Of a stretch of 64,000 nt of DNA, positions 46,472-53,568 are shown piece by piece. The DNA is from Micromonospora okii (GTDB lineage Bacteria > Actinomycetota > Actinomycetes > Mycobacteriales > Micromonosporaceae), in NCBI RefSeq assembly GCF_020884795.1, contig NZ_BBZF01000018.1, forward strand, positions 1-64,000, given 5' to 3'. Under the pieces are notes generated by a model. It was not told the origin of the DNA. It did not search any database and saw nothing but the letters and a program-made list of their open reading frames with translations. The translations under genes were made by a program, and so were the position numbers. Within the stretch, counting starts at the first letter, position 1. Each line of letters starts with the position of its first letter.

Positions 46472-46879
46472 ATGGATCACCCCCGCGAGCTCACCGTCCC
46501 CGAGCCCCGGGTCTGGGACCGCCCCGTGGTCTCCGTACCGGTGCTGGTCTGTCTCTCCCTCGTCGGCGGGCAGTTGCCCTCCTTCTCCACCCAGGCCAAC
46601 CTCTACACCCTCGGCACCGGCGGCGCGCTGATCTGGCTCGGCCTGGGCAACCGGGTGCCGCGCCGGCCCGCACCCCGCCGGCTGGGCGCGGGCGCCCTGT
46701 GGTGGGTGCTCCCGGCGGCCGTGTTCGGCGTGTTCGAGGGGGCCACCTTCGTCCTGCACGCGGGCGACGACTTCCCGACCCTCTCCCGGCTGGCCGACCC
46801 CCTCCTGGAGGACGAGCTGGTCCGCTCGGCGGCCTGGTTCGCCTGGCTCGCCGCGTTCTGGGGGCTGGTGCGGCGATGA
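46472..46879 (+). CDS. Hypothetical membrane protein
   Basis: The 135-aa protein has about three predicted membrane helices (VVSVPVLVCLSLVGG, ALWWVLPAAVFGVFEGATFV, SAAWFAWLAAFWGLV) and a short acidic N-terminal tail with PRELTVPEPRVWDRP. I do not recognise the family. ATG 46472 has GGGGAG about 10 nt upstream. It overlaps the next small membrane protein gene by 4 nt (ATGA), so the two probably act together. Confidence 0.75.
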   Translation: MDHPRELTVPEPRVWDRPVVSVPVLVCLSLVGGQLPSFSTQANLYTLGTGGALIWLGLGNRVPRRPAPRRLGAGALWWVLPAAVFGVFEGATFVLHAGDDFPTLSRLADPLLEDELVRSAAWFAWLAAFWGLVRR

Positions 46880-47088
46880 TGCGCGCGCTCGCCATCGGCG
46901 GCTTCGTCGCCGCCCTAGTGCTCCTCGCCGCCGTCGAGTGGGCGGCCCGCCGCCCGGGCTCCCGGATTCCGTCCCTGGCCGACGTCTGCGCCTACGTGAT
47001 GCGCTACGAGGTGGGCCCCGTGCCCGTGGGCCGGATCGGGCTGTTCGGCTTCTGGTGGTGGCTCGGCTGGCACTTCCTGGCCCGCTGA
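46876..47088 (+). CDS. Small membrane protein (DUF6186-like)
   Basis: The 70-aa protein has two membrane helices (AIGGFVAALVLLAAVEWAA and IGLFGFWWWLGWHFLAR) around a loop with PSLADVCAYVMRYEVGPVP. The terminal WWWLGWHF segment resembles the actinobacterial DUF6186 family as I remember it. Function is unknown. ATG 46876 overlaps the upstream membrane gene (ATGA). Confidence 0.7.
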   Translation: MMRALAIGGFVAALVLLAAVEWAARRPGSRIPSLADVCAYVMRYEVGPVPVGRIGLFGFWWWLGWHFLAR

Positions 47089-47094
47089 CCGGCC

Positions 47095-47220
47095 CGGTTC
47101 GCCGCCTCCCGCCGCCCCTACCGGCGTCTCCCGCTGCCCTCCGTGCCTTCCTGCCGCCCCCGCCGCCTCTCTCGCCGCCTCCCGCGGCCCTCTGTCGCCT
47201 GCTCCGTCGCCTCCGCCGCG
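47095..47220. other. Strand-asymmetric pyrimidine tract in the 47.1-47.5 kb intergenic region
   Basis: About 120 bp of the plus strand are mostly C and T with frequent cgccgcct-type units; the complement is a G/A-rich tract with several GG and GGG runs. It follows the small membrane gene. The remainder up to 47483 holds a possible promoter (gatagcttgg near 47270) but no supported gene other than the small ORF at 47484. Confidence 0.4.
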
Positions 47221-47483
47221 CCCGATCGCGTCCATATCGCGGGAACTGTGGGCAGCATGTGGACCTGAACGATAGCTTGGGAATCGATCGGCGCCGTGCC
47301 TTCGGCGCTGGTCGCGGGCGGTCGGCGCCACACCCGGCGCCGTCTCCCCCCAGGGTCGACCGACCCGGGCTCACGCCCCAGACCGGCCGCTCCGGTGACC
47401 CCGGACCGCCCGTCGGGCGCCCATCACGACCGGCCGTCGGGCCGCCGCGTCCGCCTGGTCCGCACCCTGGAAGGAATCACCCC

Positions 47484-47573
47484 ATGCCGAGCAAGCCCAA
47501 GCCCGAGACCACCGACGAGGCCCGTGAGCAGGCCCGCCGCGCACTCCAGACGTCGATGGACACCCGTCAGTGA
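47484..47573 (+). CDS. 29-aa small charged protein
   Basis: The ORF encodes MPSKPKPETTDEAREQARRA followed by LQTSMDTRQ: hydrophilic, helix-prone and highly charged. AAGGA at 47471-47475 lies 8 nt before the ATG, a better ribosome-binding site than most genes here have. A strong hairpin begins 12 bp after the stop codon. A promoter-like TAGCTT lies near 47272. The combination supports an independently transcribed small gene; its function is unknown. Confidence 0.5.
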   Translation: MPSKPKPETTDEAREQARRALQTSMDTRQ

Positions 47574-47585
47574 CCCATGCCGGCC

Positions 47586-47628
47586 GGCGGTGATGTCGCC
47601 GACGCCCCACGTCGCCGACATCACCGCC
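47586..47628. terminator. Long hairpin related to the GTCGGCGAC palindromes, locus 3
   Basis: ggcggtgatgtcg (47586-47598) pairs with cgacatcaccgcc (47616-47628). After a C/C mismatch, cgacg pairs with cgtcg around a 5-nt loop, giving 18 bp. It sits just after the 29-aa ORF and looks like its terminator. The atgtcg/cgacat core is shared with loci 1 and 2. Confidence 0.65.
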
Positions 47629-47715
47629 CGTCCGCGCCGCCCCGCTTCCGTGGCCCCCGCCCCGCTTCCGTGGCCGGCCCGCCGCCCCCGAGCGTGTCGC
47701 CGCAGTTGCTCGCCC

Positions 47716-47764
47716 GAGATCTTGGTGAGGAATGGCCCCCATGGCCGTTTCCTGCCAAGATCTC
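47716..47764. terminator. Interrupted long hairpin gagatcttgg...ccaagatctc
   Basis: Ten outer base pairs, then aggaa/ttcct and ggcc/ggcc segments separated by small internal loops, form one long hairpin upstream of the MATE gene. The outer arms resemble those of the hairpin at 12-71. Nearby, the sequence cgccccgcttccgtggcc is tandemly repeated. Confidence 0.5.
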
Positions 47765-47891
47765 TTCGCGTTTCGGGTAGTGGGACATCCATCCCGGCAT
47801 TCGGTAGGGCGGGAGGGGTGGGGGCGGGGCCGGGCGAGTAAGGGATGGGGCTGGTTGTGTTCCTTACTCTGGGCGTGCCAGGATCGGCGGG

Positions 47892-49214
47892 ATGAGTCAA
47901 GCCGTCGCCGCCTCCTCCGCCGTCGCCTCGCCGCGTCGCATCGCCTCGCTGGCCCTGCCGGCCCTCGTGGTGCTCGCCGCCGAGCCGCTCTACGTGCTCG
48001 TCGACACGGCCGTGGTCGGTCACCTGGGGCGGATGCCGCTGGCCGCGCTGGCCATCGGCGGCACGGTGCTCACGCTGATCACCTGGCTGGGCACCGTGCT
48101 GGCGTACGGGATCACGGGTCGGGCAGCCCGCCGCTTCGGCGCGGGCGACCGGGCCGCCGCGGTGGCCGAGGGGGTGCAGGCGTCCTGGCTCGCGCTCGGG
48201 GTCGGGGTGCTGGTGGCGCTGGCGATGCAGCCCGGCGCCGGGCCGCTGGCCGACGTGCTCGCCGGCCCGGGGGAGGTCGCCGACGCCGCCGCCCGGTGGC
48301 TGCGGGTCGCCGCGCTCGGCGCCCCCGGCCTGCTGCTCGCCGCCGCCGGCAACGGCTGGCTGCGCGGCGTGCAGGACACCCGCCGCCCGCTGTGGTTCGT
48401 GCTCGGGCCCAACCTGCTCTCCGCGCTGCTCTGCCCGCTGCTGGTCTACCCCGTCGGGTGGGGGCTGACCGGCTCGGCGGCGGCGAACGTCGTCGCCCAG
48501 ACCATCTCCGGCGTCCTGTTCGCCGTCGCCCTGGTCGGTGAGCGGGTGCCGCTGCGCCCCCGCCCCCGGGTGATCCGCCGGCACCTGGCGCTCAGCCGCG
48601 ACCTGCTGATCCGGGGCGTCGCCTTCCAGGCCAGCTTCCTGTCCGCCACCGCAGTGGCGGCCCGCTTCGGGGTGGCGGCGGTCGGGGCGCACCAGATCGC
48701 CGTACAACTGTGGTTCTTCACCGTGCTGGTGCTCGACGCCATCGCCATCGCCGCGCAGGCGCTGGTCGGGGCGGCCCTCGGTGCCGGCGACGCCGCCGGT
48801 GCGCGCGCCCTGGCCCGCCGGCTGGCGCTGGTCGGCGGGGTCTGCGGCGTGGCGTTCGCGGTGCTCATCGCCGCCGGGGCCGGCGTCCTGCCCGCGCTGT
48901 TCAGCTCCGACCCGCACGTCCACGACCAGGCCATGGCCGCCTGGCCGTGGTTGGTGGCGTTGCAGCCGATCGGCGGCGTCGTGTTCGCCCTCGACGGGGT
49001 GCTGATCGGCGCGGGAGACGTCCGCTACCTGCGCAACCTCGCCATCGCCGCCGCGTTCGGCGGGTTCCTGCCGGGGATCTGGCTGGCGTACGGGTTCGAC
49101 CTGGGGCTCGGCGGGATCTGGGCCGGGCTCACCCTGTTCGTGCTGATCCGGCTGGGTGCCCTGCTGCTGCGGCTGCGCTCGGGCGCGTGGGCGGTCGTCG
49201 GCGCCGCCGTGTAA
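47892..49214 (+). CDS. MATE family efflux transporter (DinF-type)
   Basis: The 440-aa protein has twelve predicted membrane helices in two bundles of six. It carries MATE/DinF signatures such as ALVVLAAEPLYVLVDTAVVGHLG in the first helix, the conserved Asp in that helix, and the second-half motif FTVLVLDAIAIAAQALVGAALGAGD. Drug or metabolite export driven by H+ or Na+ is expected. ATG 47892 has AGGA upstream. Position between nrnA and truB is common in Micromonosporaceae and Streptomyces. The stop codon lies inside dispersed repeat copy C. Confidence 0.93.
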   Translation: MSQAVAASSAVASPRRIASLALPALVVLAAEPLYVLVDTAVVGHLGRMPLAALAIGGTVLTLITWLGTVLAYGITGRAARRFGAGDRAAAVAEGVQASWLALGVGVLVALAMQPGAGPLADVLAGPGEVADAAARWLRVAALGAPGLLLAAAGNGWLRGVQDTRRPLWFVLGPNLLSALLCPLLVYPVGWGLTGSAAANVVAQTISGVLFAVALVGERVPLRPRPRVIRRHLALSRDLLIRGVAFQASFLSATAVAARFGVAAVGAHQIAVQLWFFTVLVLDAIAIAAQALVGAALGAGDAAGARALARRLALVGGVCGVAFAVLIAAGAGVLPALFSSDPHVHDQAMAAWPWLVALQPIGGVVFALDGVLIGAGDVRYLRNLAIAAAFGGFLPGIWLAYGFDLGLGGIWAGLTLFVLIRLGALLLRLRSGAWAVVGAAV

Positions 49215-49261
49215 GGAGGGGCACCCTGTTGACGCCTACGGTAGAGAAGGGTCCCCTTCTT
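49212..49261. repeat. Dispersed roughly 50-bp hairpin repeat, copy C (reverse)
   Basis: Beginning with the MATE stop codon TAA, the sequence taaggaggggcacc, gacgc, ggtagagaagggtcccc and ttctt is the reverse complement of the family seen at 14537 and 24357. The ends aaggaggggcacc and ggtccccttctt form an imperfect stem, so the copy may also terminate transcription. Confidence 0.75.
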
Positions 49262-49280
49262 GCGCCGTCGGCGGGGCGGG

Positions 49281-50303
49281 TCAGCAGGAGCCGGGGACGC
49301 GGGCGGTCTGCTCCGGGTCGAAGACCTCCGTCAGGGGCAGCCCACGGGCCGGTCCTCGGGCTCCGCCCAGGAACGGCTCGACGTCGAGGAAACCGCTTCT
49401 CCGGAGCAGGTCGCACCGCGCGTTCCAGTGGACGGCCGTGGCGGAGTCCAGCCAGAGTCCCCGCGCGGAGGGCGGGACGTCGTCGGGGTGGGGCAGGTGC
49501 CAGACCAGGGTGTCCCGGACGACCACCAGGTCGGCCTCGGGTGGGGCCTCGCCGGCCAGGCGCTCGAAGGCGTACACCCAGGAGAACCGGGTGGTCACCG
49601 CCAGCACGCGGTTTCCCTCGTGGTCCTCGGTGGCCTCGTAACTGACCTTGCCCGACACCCTGATCTCCTTCTTGGCGCGGAAGCTCCGGTCCATCCGGGT
49701 GGCGAAGTGCCGGAAGTCCGCTTCCCGGAAGTACGGCGAGAGGTGGCTGCCGGCGTCCTTCGCGAGCACGGCGAGGAAGGAGGAGGGCCTGCCGTGCAGC
49801 ATGGTGGCGCTGAGGCGGCTCTCCACCAGTGCCCGCCGGGTCGTGTCGAGGGCCGTGCGCACCTGCGCCTCGCTGAACGGGCCGGTGGCGTGGGCCGGGG
49901 GCAGGTGGATGCCGCCCTCCCCGGCGGCGAACGTGGCGGCGGGAGTGCCGGCGAAGGAGTCCCGGGGTGTGCCGGGGCTCGGCGACGCCGTCGGGGAGGT
50001 GGCGGTGCGGATGCCGTCGACGGCGGTGCCGACGACGACCACCGTCGCGCCGAGCAGGGCCACGGCCCCCAGCGCGACGACACCGACGAGCAGCTTTCCG
50101 CGATGCCGTCGCCAGGCCAGTCGCCGCTGCTCCGACCGGTCCAGTTCCTGCTCCGTGCCGACCTGGCGCATCCACTCCGGCAGCCGGACCGGTTCCTCGA
50201 CCTGGGCGACGACGTACGGATGAGGCCCGGACGCCGCGCCTTCCTCCTTGCCGGGGGTCGGACCGGAAGCGGGGGGCGGGGCGACTGGTCGCTTGTCGGT
50301 CAT
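49281..50303 (-). CDS. Hypothetical single-TM exported-domain protein
   Basis: The 340-aa protein has a cytoplasmic N-terminus with VRLPEWMRQVGTEQELDRSE, one membrane helix (about 70-92, LLVGVVALGAVALLGATVVV) and a Ser/Pro/Thr linker. An extracytoplasmic domain of about 220 residues with no recognised family follows (FSEAQVRTALDTTRRALVES, VSYEATEDHEGNRVLAVTTRFSW-like). Two C-terminal cysteines may form a disulfide. Its LPEWMR motif is shared with the neighbouring small membrane gene. The domain arrangement suggests a membrane-anchored extracellular factor. Function is unknown. Confidence 0.75.
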   Translation of the reverse strand: MTDKRPVAPPPASGPTPGKEEGAASGPHPYVVAQVEEPVRLPEWMRQVGTEQELDRSEQRRLAWRRHRGKLLVGVVALGAVALLGATVVVVGTAVDGIRTATSPTASPSPGTPRDSFAGTPAATFAAGEGGIHLPPAHATGPFSEAQVRTALDTTRRALVESRLSATMLHGRPSSFLAVLAKDAGSHLSPYFREADFRHFATRMDRSFRAKKEIRVSGKVSYEATEDHEGNRVLAVTTRFSWVYAFERLAGEAPPEADLVVVRDTLVWHLPHPDDVPPSARGLWLDSATAVHWNARCDLLRRSGFLDVEPFLGGARGPARGLPLTEVFDPEQTARVPGSC

Positions 50304-50426
50304 CGCGCGGTCCTGATCTGCGGGGCGGGGGAGGGGCGCATGATCCTCGCACCCCGCGCCCCGCTCACGCAGCCCCGTTCTCGTGGTGGCCGCGCCGCGC
50401 TCACAGGGATGGCCGCCGCGCCGGGC

Positions 50427-50726
50427 TCACAGCGGGTCGCCGGCCTGCATCTTCGCGAACAGGTAGAGGGCACCCGCCACGAGGACCGTCGCCACCGCCG
50501 CGACGACGACGAACGACACGATCGCCGAGACGACGGGGTGCCGCTCGCTGAACCGGCTGCGGTCCCGCCGGCGCCACAGCGCCCGGCGGGCCGCCCGCAG
50601 GACCGGCACCGCTTCCACCAGGTCCATCAGTCGCCCGGCGGGCGTGCGCCGGACCGGCTCGGGGTTGCGCATCCACTCGGGCAGGTCGACCCGGGGACGG
50701 TGCTCGTGGGAGGGAGGGGTGCTCAG
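50427..50726 (-). CDS. Hypothetical small membrane protein with LPEWMR motif, probable CTG start
   Basis: The coding frame contains VDLPEWMRNPEPVRRTPAGR and one C-terminal membrane helix (VVSAIVSFVVVAAVATVLVAGALYLF-type). It has no ATG, GTG or TTG before the conserved motif that is preceded by a Shine-Dalgarno. GGAGG lies 6 nt before a CTG at 50726, giving 99 aa. Starting at the internal ATG would cut through the motif. Its RVxLPEWMR segment matches that of the gene at 49281-50303 on the same strand, so both may bind the same partner. Confidence 0.6.
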   Translation of the reverse strand: MSTPPSHEHRPRVDLPEWMRNPEPVRRTPAGRLMDLVEAVPVLRAARRALWRRRDRSRFSERHPVVSAIVSFVVVAAVATVLVAGALYLFAKMQAGDPL

Positions 50727-50809
50727 GGAGAACCTCCGGACTGAGGGGCGGCGTGGGTGGGACGCGCAGCATTGTGCCGTGCGGTGGCGATCGGCGCGGC
50801 CCCGTCTGG

Positions 50810-50815
50810 CAGGCT
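50810..50815 (+). promoter_or_regulatory. -10 box CAGGCT of truB
   Basis: CAGGCT ends 8 nt before the truB GTG at 50824 with no Shine-Dalgarno, so truB is probably leaderless. It resembles the box before the DUF4081 gene (7075-7080). Confidence 0.35.
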
Positions 50816-50823
50816 TGGCCGTC

Positions 50824-51717
50824 GTGAGCGCAGACGGTCTGATCGTGGTCGACAAGCCCGGCGGCATGACGTCGCACGACGTGGTGGCGCGCATCCGCCG
50901 ACTGGCGCGGACGCGCCGGGTCGGGCACGGGGGCACCCTCGACCCGATGGCCACCGGCGTGCTGGTGATCGGGGTGGGGCGGGCCACGCGCCTGCTGACG
51001 TACGTGATCGGGGCGGGCAAGAGCTACGCGGCCACCGTCCGGCTCGGCCAGGCCACCGTCACCGACGACGCCGAGGGCGACGTGATCTCCGCCACCCCGG
51101 CGGGGGCGGTCACCGACGAGGCGATCCGGTCGGCGTTCGCCGCGCTGACCGGCGAGATCGACCAGGTGCCGAGCGCGGTGAGCGCCATCAAGATCAACGG
51201 CGAGCGGGCGTACAAGCGGGTGCGCGAGGGGGAGAGCGTCGAGCTGCCCGCCCGCCGGGTCACCGTGAGCCGCCTCGACGTGCTCGCGATCCGCCGGGGC
51301 GCCCCGGTGGCCCCGGACGCGGTGGACGTGGACGTCGACGTGACCTGCTCGTCCGGGACGTACATCCGGGCGCTGGCCCGGGACGCGGGCCTGGCGCTCG
51401 GCGTCGGCGGTCACCTCACCGCGCTGCGCCGCACCGCCGTCGGGGGCTTCACCCTCGCCGAGGCGGCCACGCTGGAGAAGCTGGAGGAGCGCGCGCCGGA
51501 GGTGGTGAACCTGCCGCTGGACGCCGCCGCCGACCGGTTCTTCCCGCGCCGCGAGGCCAGCGCCGACGAGGCGAAGGTGCTGTCCCACGGCGGCCCGCTC
51601 GATCCGGTCGGCATCGCCGGGCCGTACGCCGTCTTCGGCCCCGGCGGCGGTCTGATCGCTATCGTCAGCGAGCGGGAGGGCCGGGCCCGCGCGGAGATCG
51701 TGCTCGCCCCGGCCTGA
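50824..51717 (+). CDS. truB: tRNA pseudouridine(55) synthase TruB
   Basis: The 297-aa enzyme makes pseudouridine 55 in the tRNA T-loop. It has the KPxGxTS motif (VVDKPGGMTSHDVVARIRR), the catalytic aspartate D40 in GHGGTLDPMATGVLVIG, and VPSAVSAIKINGERAYKRVR. A C-terminal PUA-like region (about 215-297) follows. GTG 50824 yields the standard start. It is followed after 168 bp by ribF, as in many actinobacteria. Confidence 0.96.
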   Translation: MSADGLIVVDKPGGMTSHDVVARIRRLARTRRVGHGGTLDPMATGVLVIGVGRATRLLTYVIGAGKSYAATVRLGQATVTDDAEGDVISATPAGAVTDEAIRSAFAALTGEIDQVPSAVSAIKINGERAYKRVREGESVELPARRVTVSRLDVLAIRRGAPVAPDAVDVDVDVTCSSGTYIRALARDAGLALGVGGHLTALRRTAVGGFTLAEAATLEKLEERAPEVVNLPLDAAADRFFPRREASADEAKVLSHGGPLDPVGIAGPYAVFGPGGGLIAIVSEREGRARAEIVLAPA

Positions 51718-51885
51718 CGGCGGCGGGCGCGACCCGTCGGCCACGGCCGGCGGCGGCAGGCGCGGCGGGGGCCGGACCGGCAGGGGTCACCGGCGGAGTG
51801 GCAGAGGCAGGACCGGCGGACCGGACCGGCCGGGGCGGCGGCGGTACGGCCGGGGGAGCCGGCGCGGAGGCAGGGGAGGAGTGTC

Positions 51886-52815
51886 ATGCAGCGGTGGCGG
51901 GGGTACGACGCGGCGCCCGGTGGCTGGGGCCGCTCGGTCGTCACCATCGGCGTCTTCGACGGCCTGCACAAGGGCCACCAGGCGACCATCGGGCACGCGG
52001 TGGCGCGGGCCCGCCAACTGGGCGTGCAGTCGGTGGTGGTGACCTTCGACCCGCACCCGGCCGAGGTGGTCCGTCCCGGGTCGCACCCGGCGGTGCTCAC
52101 CGAGCCGGCCCGCAAGGCGGAGCTGATCGAGGCGCTCGGCGTCGACGTGCTCTGCGTGGTGCCGTTCACCCCGGAGTTCTCCCGGCTGCCGGCCGAGGCG
52201 TTCGTGCACGACATCCTGGTCGAGCACCTGCACGCCGCCCTCGTCGTGGTGGGGGAGAACTTCCGGTTCGGGCACCGGGCGGCCGGGGACGTGGCGCTGC
52301 TGGAGCGGCTCGGCCGGACGTTCGGCTTCTCCGTCGAGGGCGCGCCGCTGGTCGCCGAGGAGAGCACGGTCTTCTCCTCCACGTACATCCGGGCCTGCGT
52401 GGACGCCGGGGACGTCACGGCCGCCGCCGCCGCGCTGGGCCGCCCGCACCGGGTCGAGGGGGTGGTGGTCCGGGGCGACCAGCGGGGGCGGGAGCTGGGC
52501 TTCCCCACCGCCAACCTGCTCTGCCACCGGCACGTGGCGGTGCCCGCCGACGGGGTGTACGCGGCCTGGCTGGTGCGCCGGGGGCACCGGGAGCGGCTCG
52601 CCGCGGCGGTCTCGGTCGGCACCAACCCGACCTTCTCCGGCCGGGAGCGGCGGGTCGAGGCGTACGCGCTGGACTTCTCCGGCGACCTGTACGGCGAGCG
52701 GGTCGCCCTGGACTTCGTGGCCCACCTGCGTGGCCAGATCAAGTACGACTCGATCGAGCCGCTGCTCGCCCAGATGCGGCAGGACGTGGAGCGCACCCGC
52801 CGCGCGCTGGCCTGA
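51886..52815 (+). CDS. ribF: Bifunctional riboflavin kinase/FAD synthetase
   Basis: The 309-aa protein has an N-terminal nucleotidyltransferase domain (VFDGLHKGHQATI, FDPHPAEVV, GENFRFGHRAAGD, FSSTYIR) and a C-terminal riboflavin kinase domain (GELGFPTANL-type RELGFPTANLL, SVGTNPTFSGRERRVEAYALDFSGDLYGE). It makes FMN and then FAD from riboflavin. ATG 51886 has GGGGAGGAG 5 nt upstream. The preceding 168 bp is GC-rich with no riboswitch-like structure that I can recognise. A terminator hairpin follows. Confidence 0.96.
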   Translation: MQRWRGYDAAPGGWGRSVVTIGVFDGLHKGHQATIGHAVARARQLGVQSVVVTFDPHPAEVVRPGSHPAVLTEPARKAELIEALGVDVLCVVPFTPEFSRLPAEAFVHDILVEHLHAALVVVGENFRFGHRAAGDVALLERLGRTFGFSVEGAPLVAEESTVFSSTYIRACVDAGDVTAAAAALGRPHRVEGVVVRGDQRGRELGFPTANLLCHRHVAVPADGVYAAWLVRRGHRERLAAAVSVGTNPTFSGRERRVEAYALDFSGDLYGERVALDFVAHLRGQIKYDSIEPLLAQMRQDVERTRRALA

Positions 52816-52864
52816 GCGCGCCCGCTACGCGCTGACCTGAGCGCACCGCCGCGCGCCGGCCGGA

Positions 52865-52893
52865 CCGTTCCGGATCGGACCACGCCGGAACGG
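52865..52893. terminator. ribF terminator hairpin
   Basis: ccgttccgg (52865-52873) and ccggaacgg (52885-52893) form a 9-bp stem with an 11-nt loop, and further complementary flanks (gga.../...tcc) can extend it. It lies about 50 bp after the ribF stop and before the rpsO promoter. Confidence 0.65.
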
Positions 52894-52926
52894 GCCGGTC
52901 CGCCGAGCGGTTTCCGCGAGGGCTGG

Positions 52927-52932
52927 TAGGCT
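52927..52932 (+). promoter_or_regulatory. -10 box TAGGCT of rpsO
   Basis: TAGGCT lies about 135 nt before the rpsO ATG, implying a long structured leader, unlike the leaderless genes elsewhere in the window. It is the main promoter candidate for rpsO-pnp. Confidence 0.5.
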
Positions 52933-52938
52933 GGCGGG

Positions 52939-53066
52939 GACGTCGGCTGACCGACGTGGGGCCTCGCGTGCCTGCACGACGCCGCGGGTGCGAGGAGCCG
53001 GTCCGTTCCCGGTCCACCTGACCGATCCGACGGGCATCACCGAAACGACCCACGAACAGGGAGAAC
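52939..53066 (+). promoter_or_regulatory. Structured rpsO leader, candidate S15 autoregulatory element
   Basis: The leader starts with a 7-bp hairpin (acgtcgg/ccgacgt, 52940-52957, loop ctga). A multibranched region follows, closed by cctcgc/gcgagg (52962-52967 with 52990-52995) and containing gtg/cac. S15 represses its own mRNA by binding structured leaders in many bacteria. The fold here is from inspection only. Confidence 0.5.
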
Positions 53067-53336
53067 ATGGCGCTCGACCAGGAAGCCAGGGCCAAGATCC
53101 GCGCGGAGTACGCGACCGCCGAGGGCGACACCGGTTCGCCGGAGGTGCAGGTCGCGGTCCTCACCAAGCGGATCGCCGAGCTCACCGAGCACCTGAAGGT
53201 GCACAAGCACGACCACCACAGCCGCCGTGGGCTGCTGCTGCTGGTCGGCCGTCGCCGTCGGCTGCTCAACTACGTCCAGAAGAAGGACATCAACCGCTAC
53301 CGGTCGCTCATCGAGCGGCTCGGCCTGCGCCGGTGA
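53067..53336 (+). CDS. rpsO: 30S ribosomal protein S15
   Basis: The 89-aa S15 protein has [20 protein letters not shown], the rRNA-binding helices [20 protein letters not shown] and [20 protein letters not shown], and a C-terminal ERLGLRR. It binds the 16S rRNA three-way junction early in 30S assembly. AGGGAG lies 6 nt before the ATG. It is followed by a hairpin and then pnp, the canonical rpsO-pnp arrangement. Confidence 0.99.
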   Translation: MALDQEARAKIRAEYATAEGDTGSPEVQVAVLTKRIAELTEHLKVHKHDHHSRRGLLLLVGRRRRLLNYVQKKDINRYRSLIERLGLRR

Positions 53337-53341
53337 CGTGA

Positions 53342-53373
53342 CGGGGGAGCGATCCGTACGGGTCGCTCCCCCG
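53342..53373. terminator. rpsO-pnp intercistronic hairpin
   Basis: cgggggagcga pairs with tcgctcccccg (11 bp, 10-nt loop) starting 6 nt after the rpsO stop. In rpsO-pnp operons such hairpins act as attenuating terminators or RNase III sites controlling pnp mRNA. The following roughly 195 nt to the pnp start contain no gene; further GC-rich stems are possible. Confidence 0.75.
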
Positions 53374-53568
53374 ATCGGCGTCCACCACCCGAAACAACAG
53401 GGGCCGCGCGACCACCCGAGCGGGAGCCGGCTCAGCGTACGGTCTCCGGTAGTGGCCCCCGGGAACCCCGGCAGCTCGCCGGCACCCCGGGCGCTTCGAT
53501 CGAAGACCGGCCGTCTGAGCAGCTCCCCGCGTCGTGGGCCCCCCGACGCTAAGGAGCACCACCGCACC

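Noticed and set aside
47732..48541. Frame overlapping the MATE start region
   Set aside because: Out of frame with the well-supported MATE gene and rich in Arg; a shadow frame.
51718..51885. FMN riboswitch before ribF
   Set aside because: The 168-bp gap shows none of the conserved FMN-aptamer sequence blocks I know; it is a plain GC-rich purine-biased stretch.
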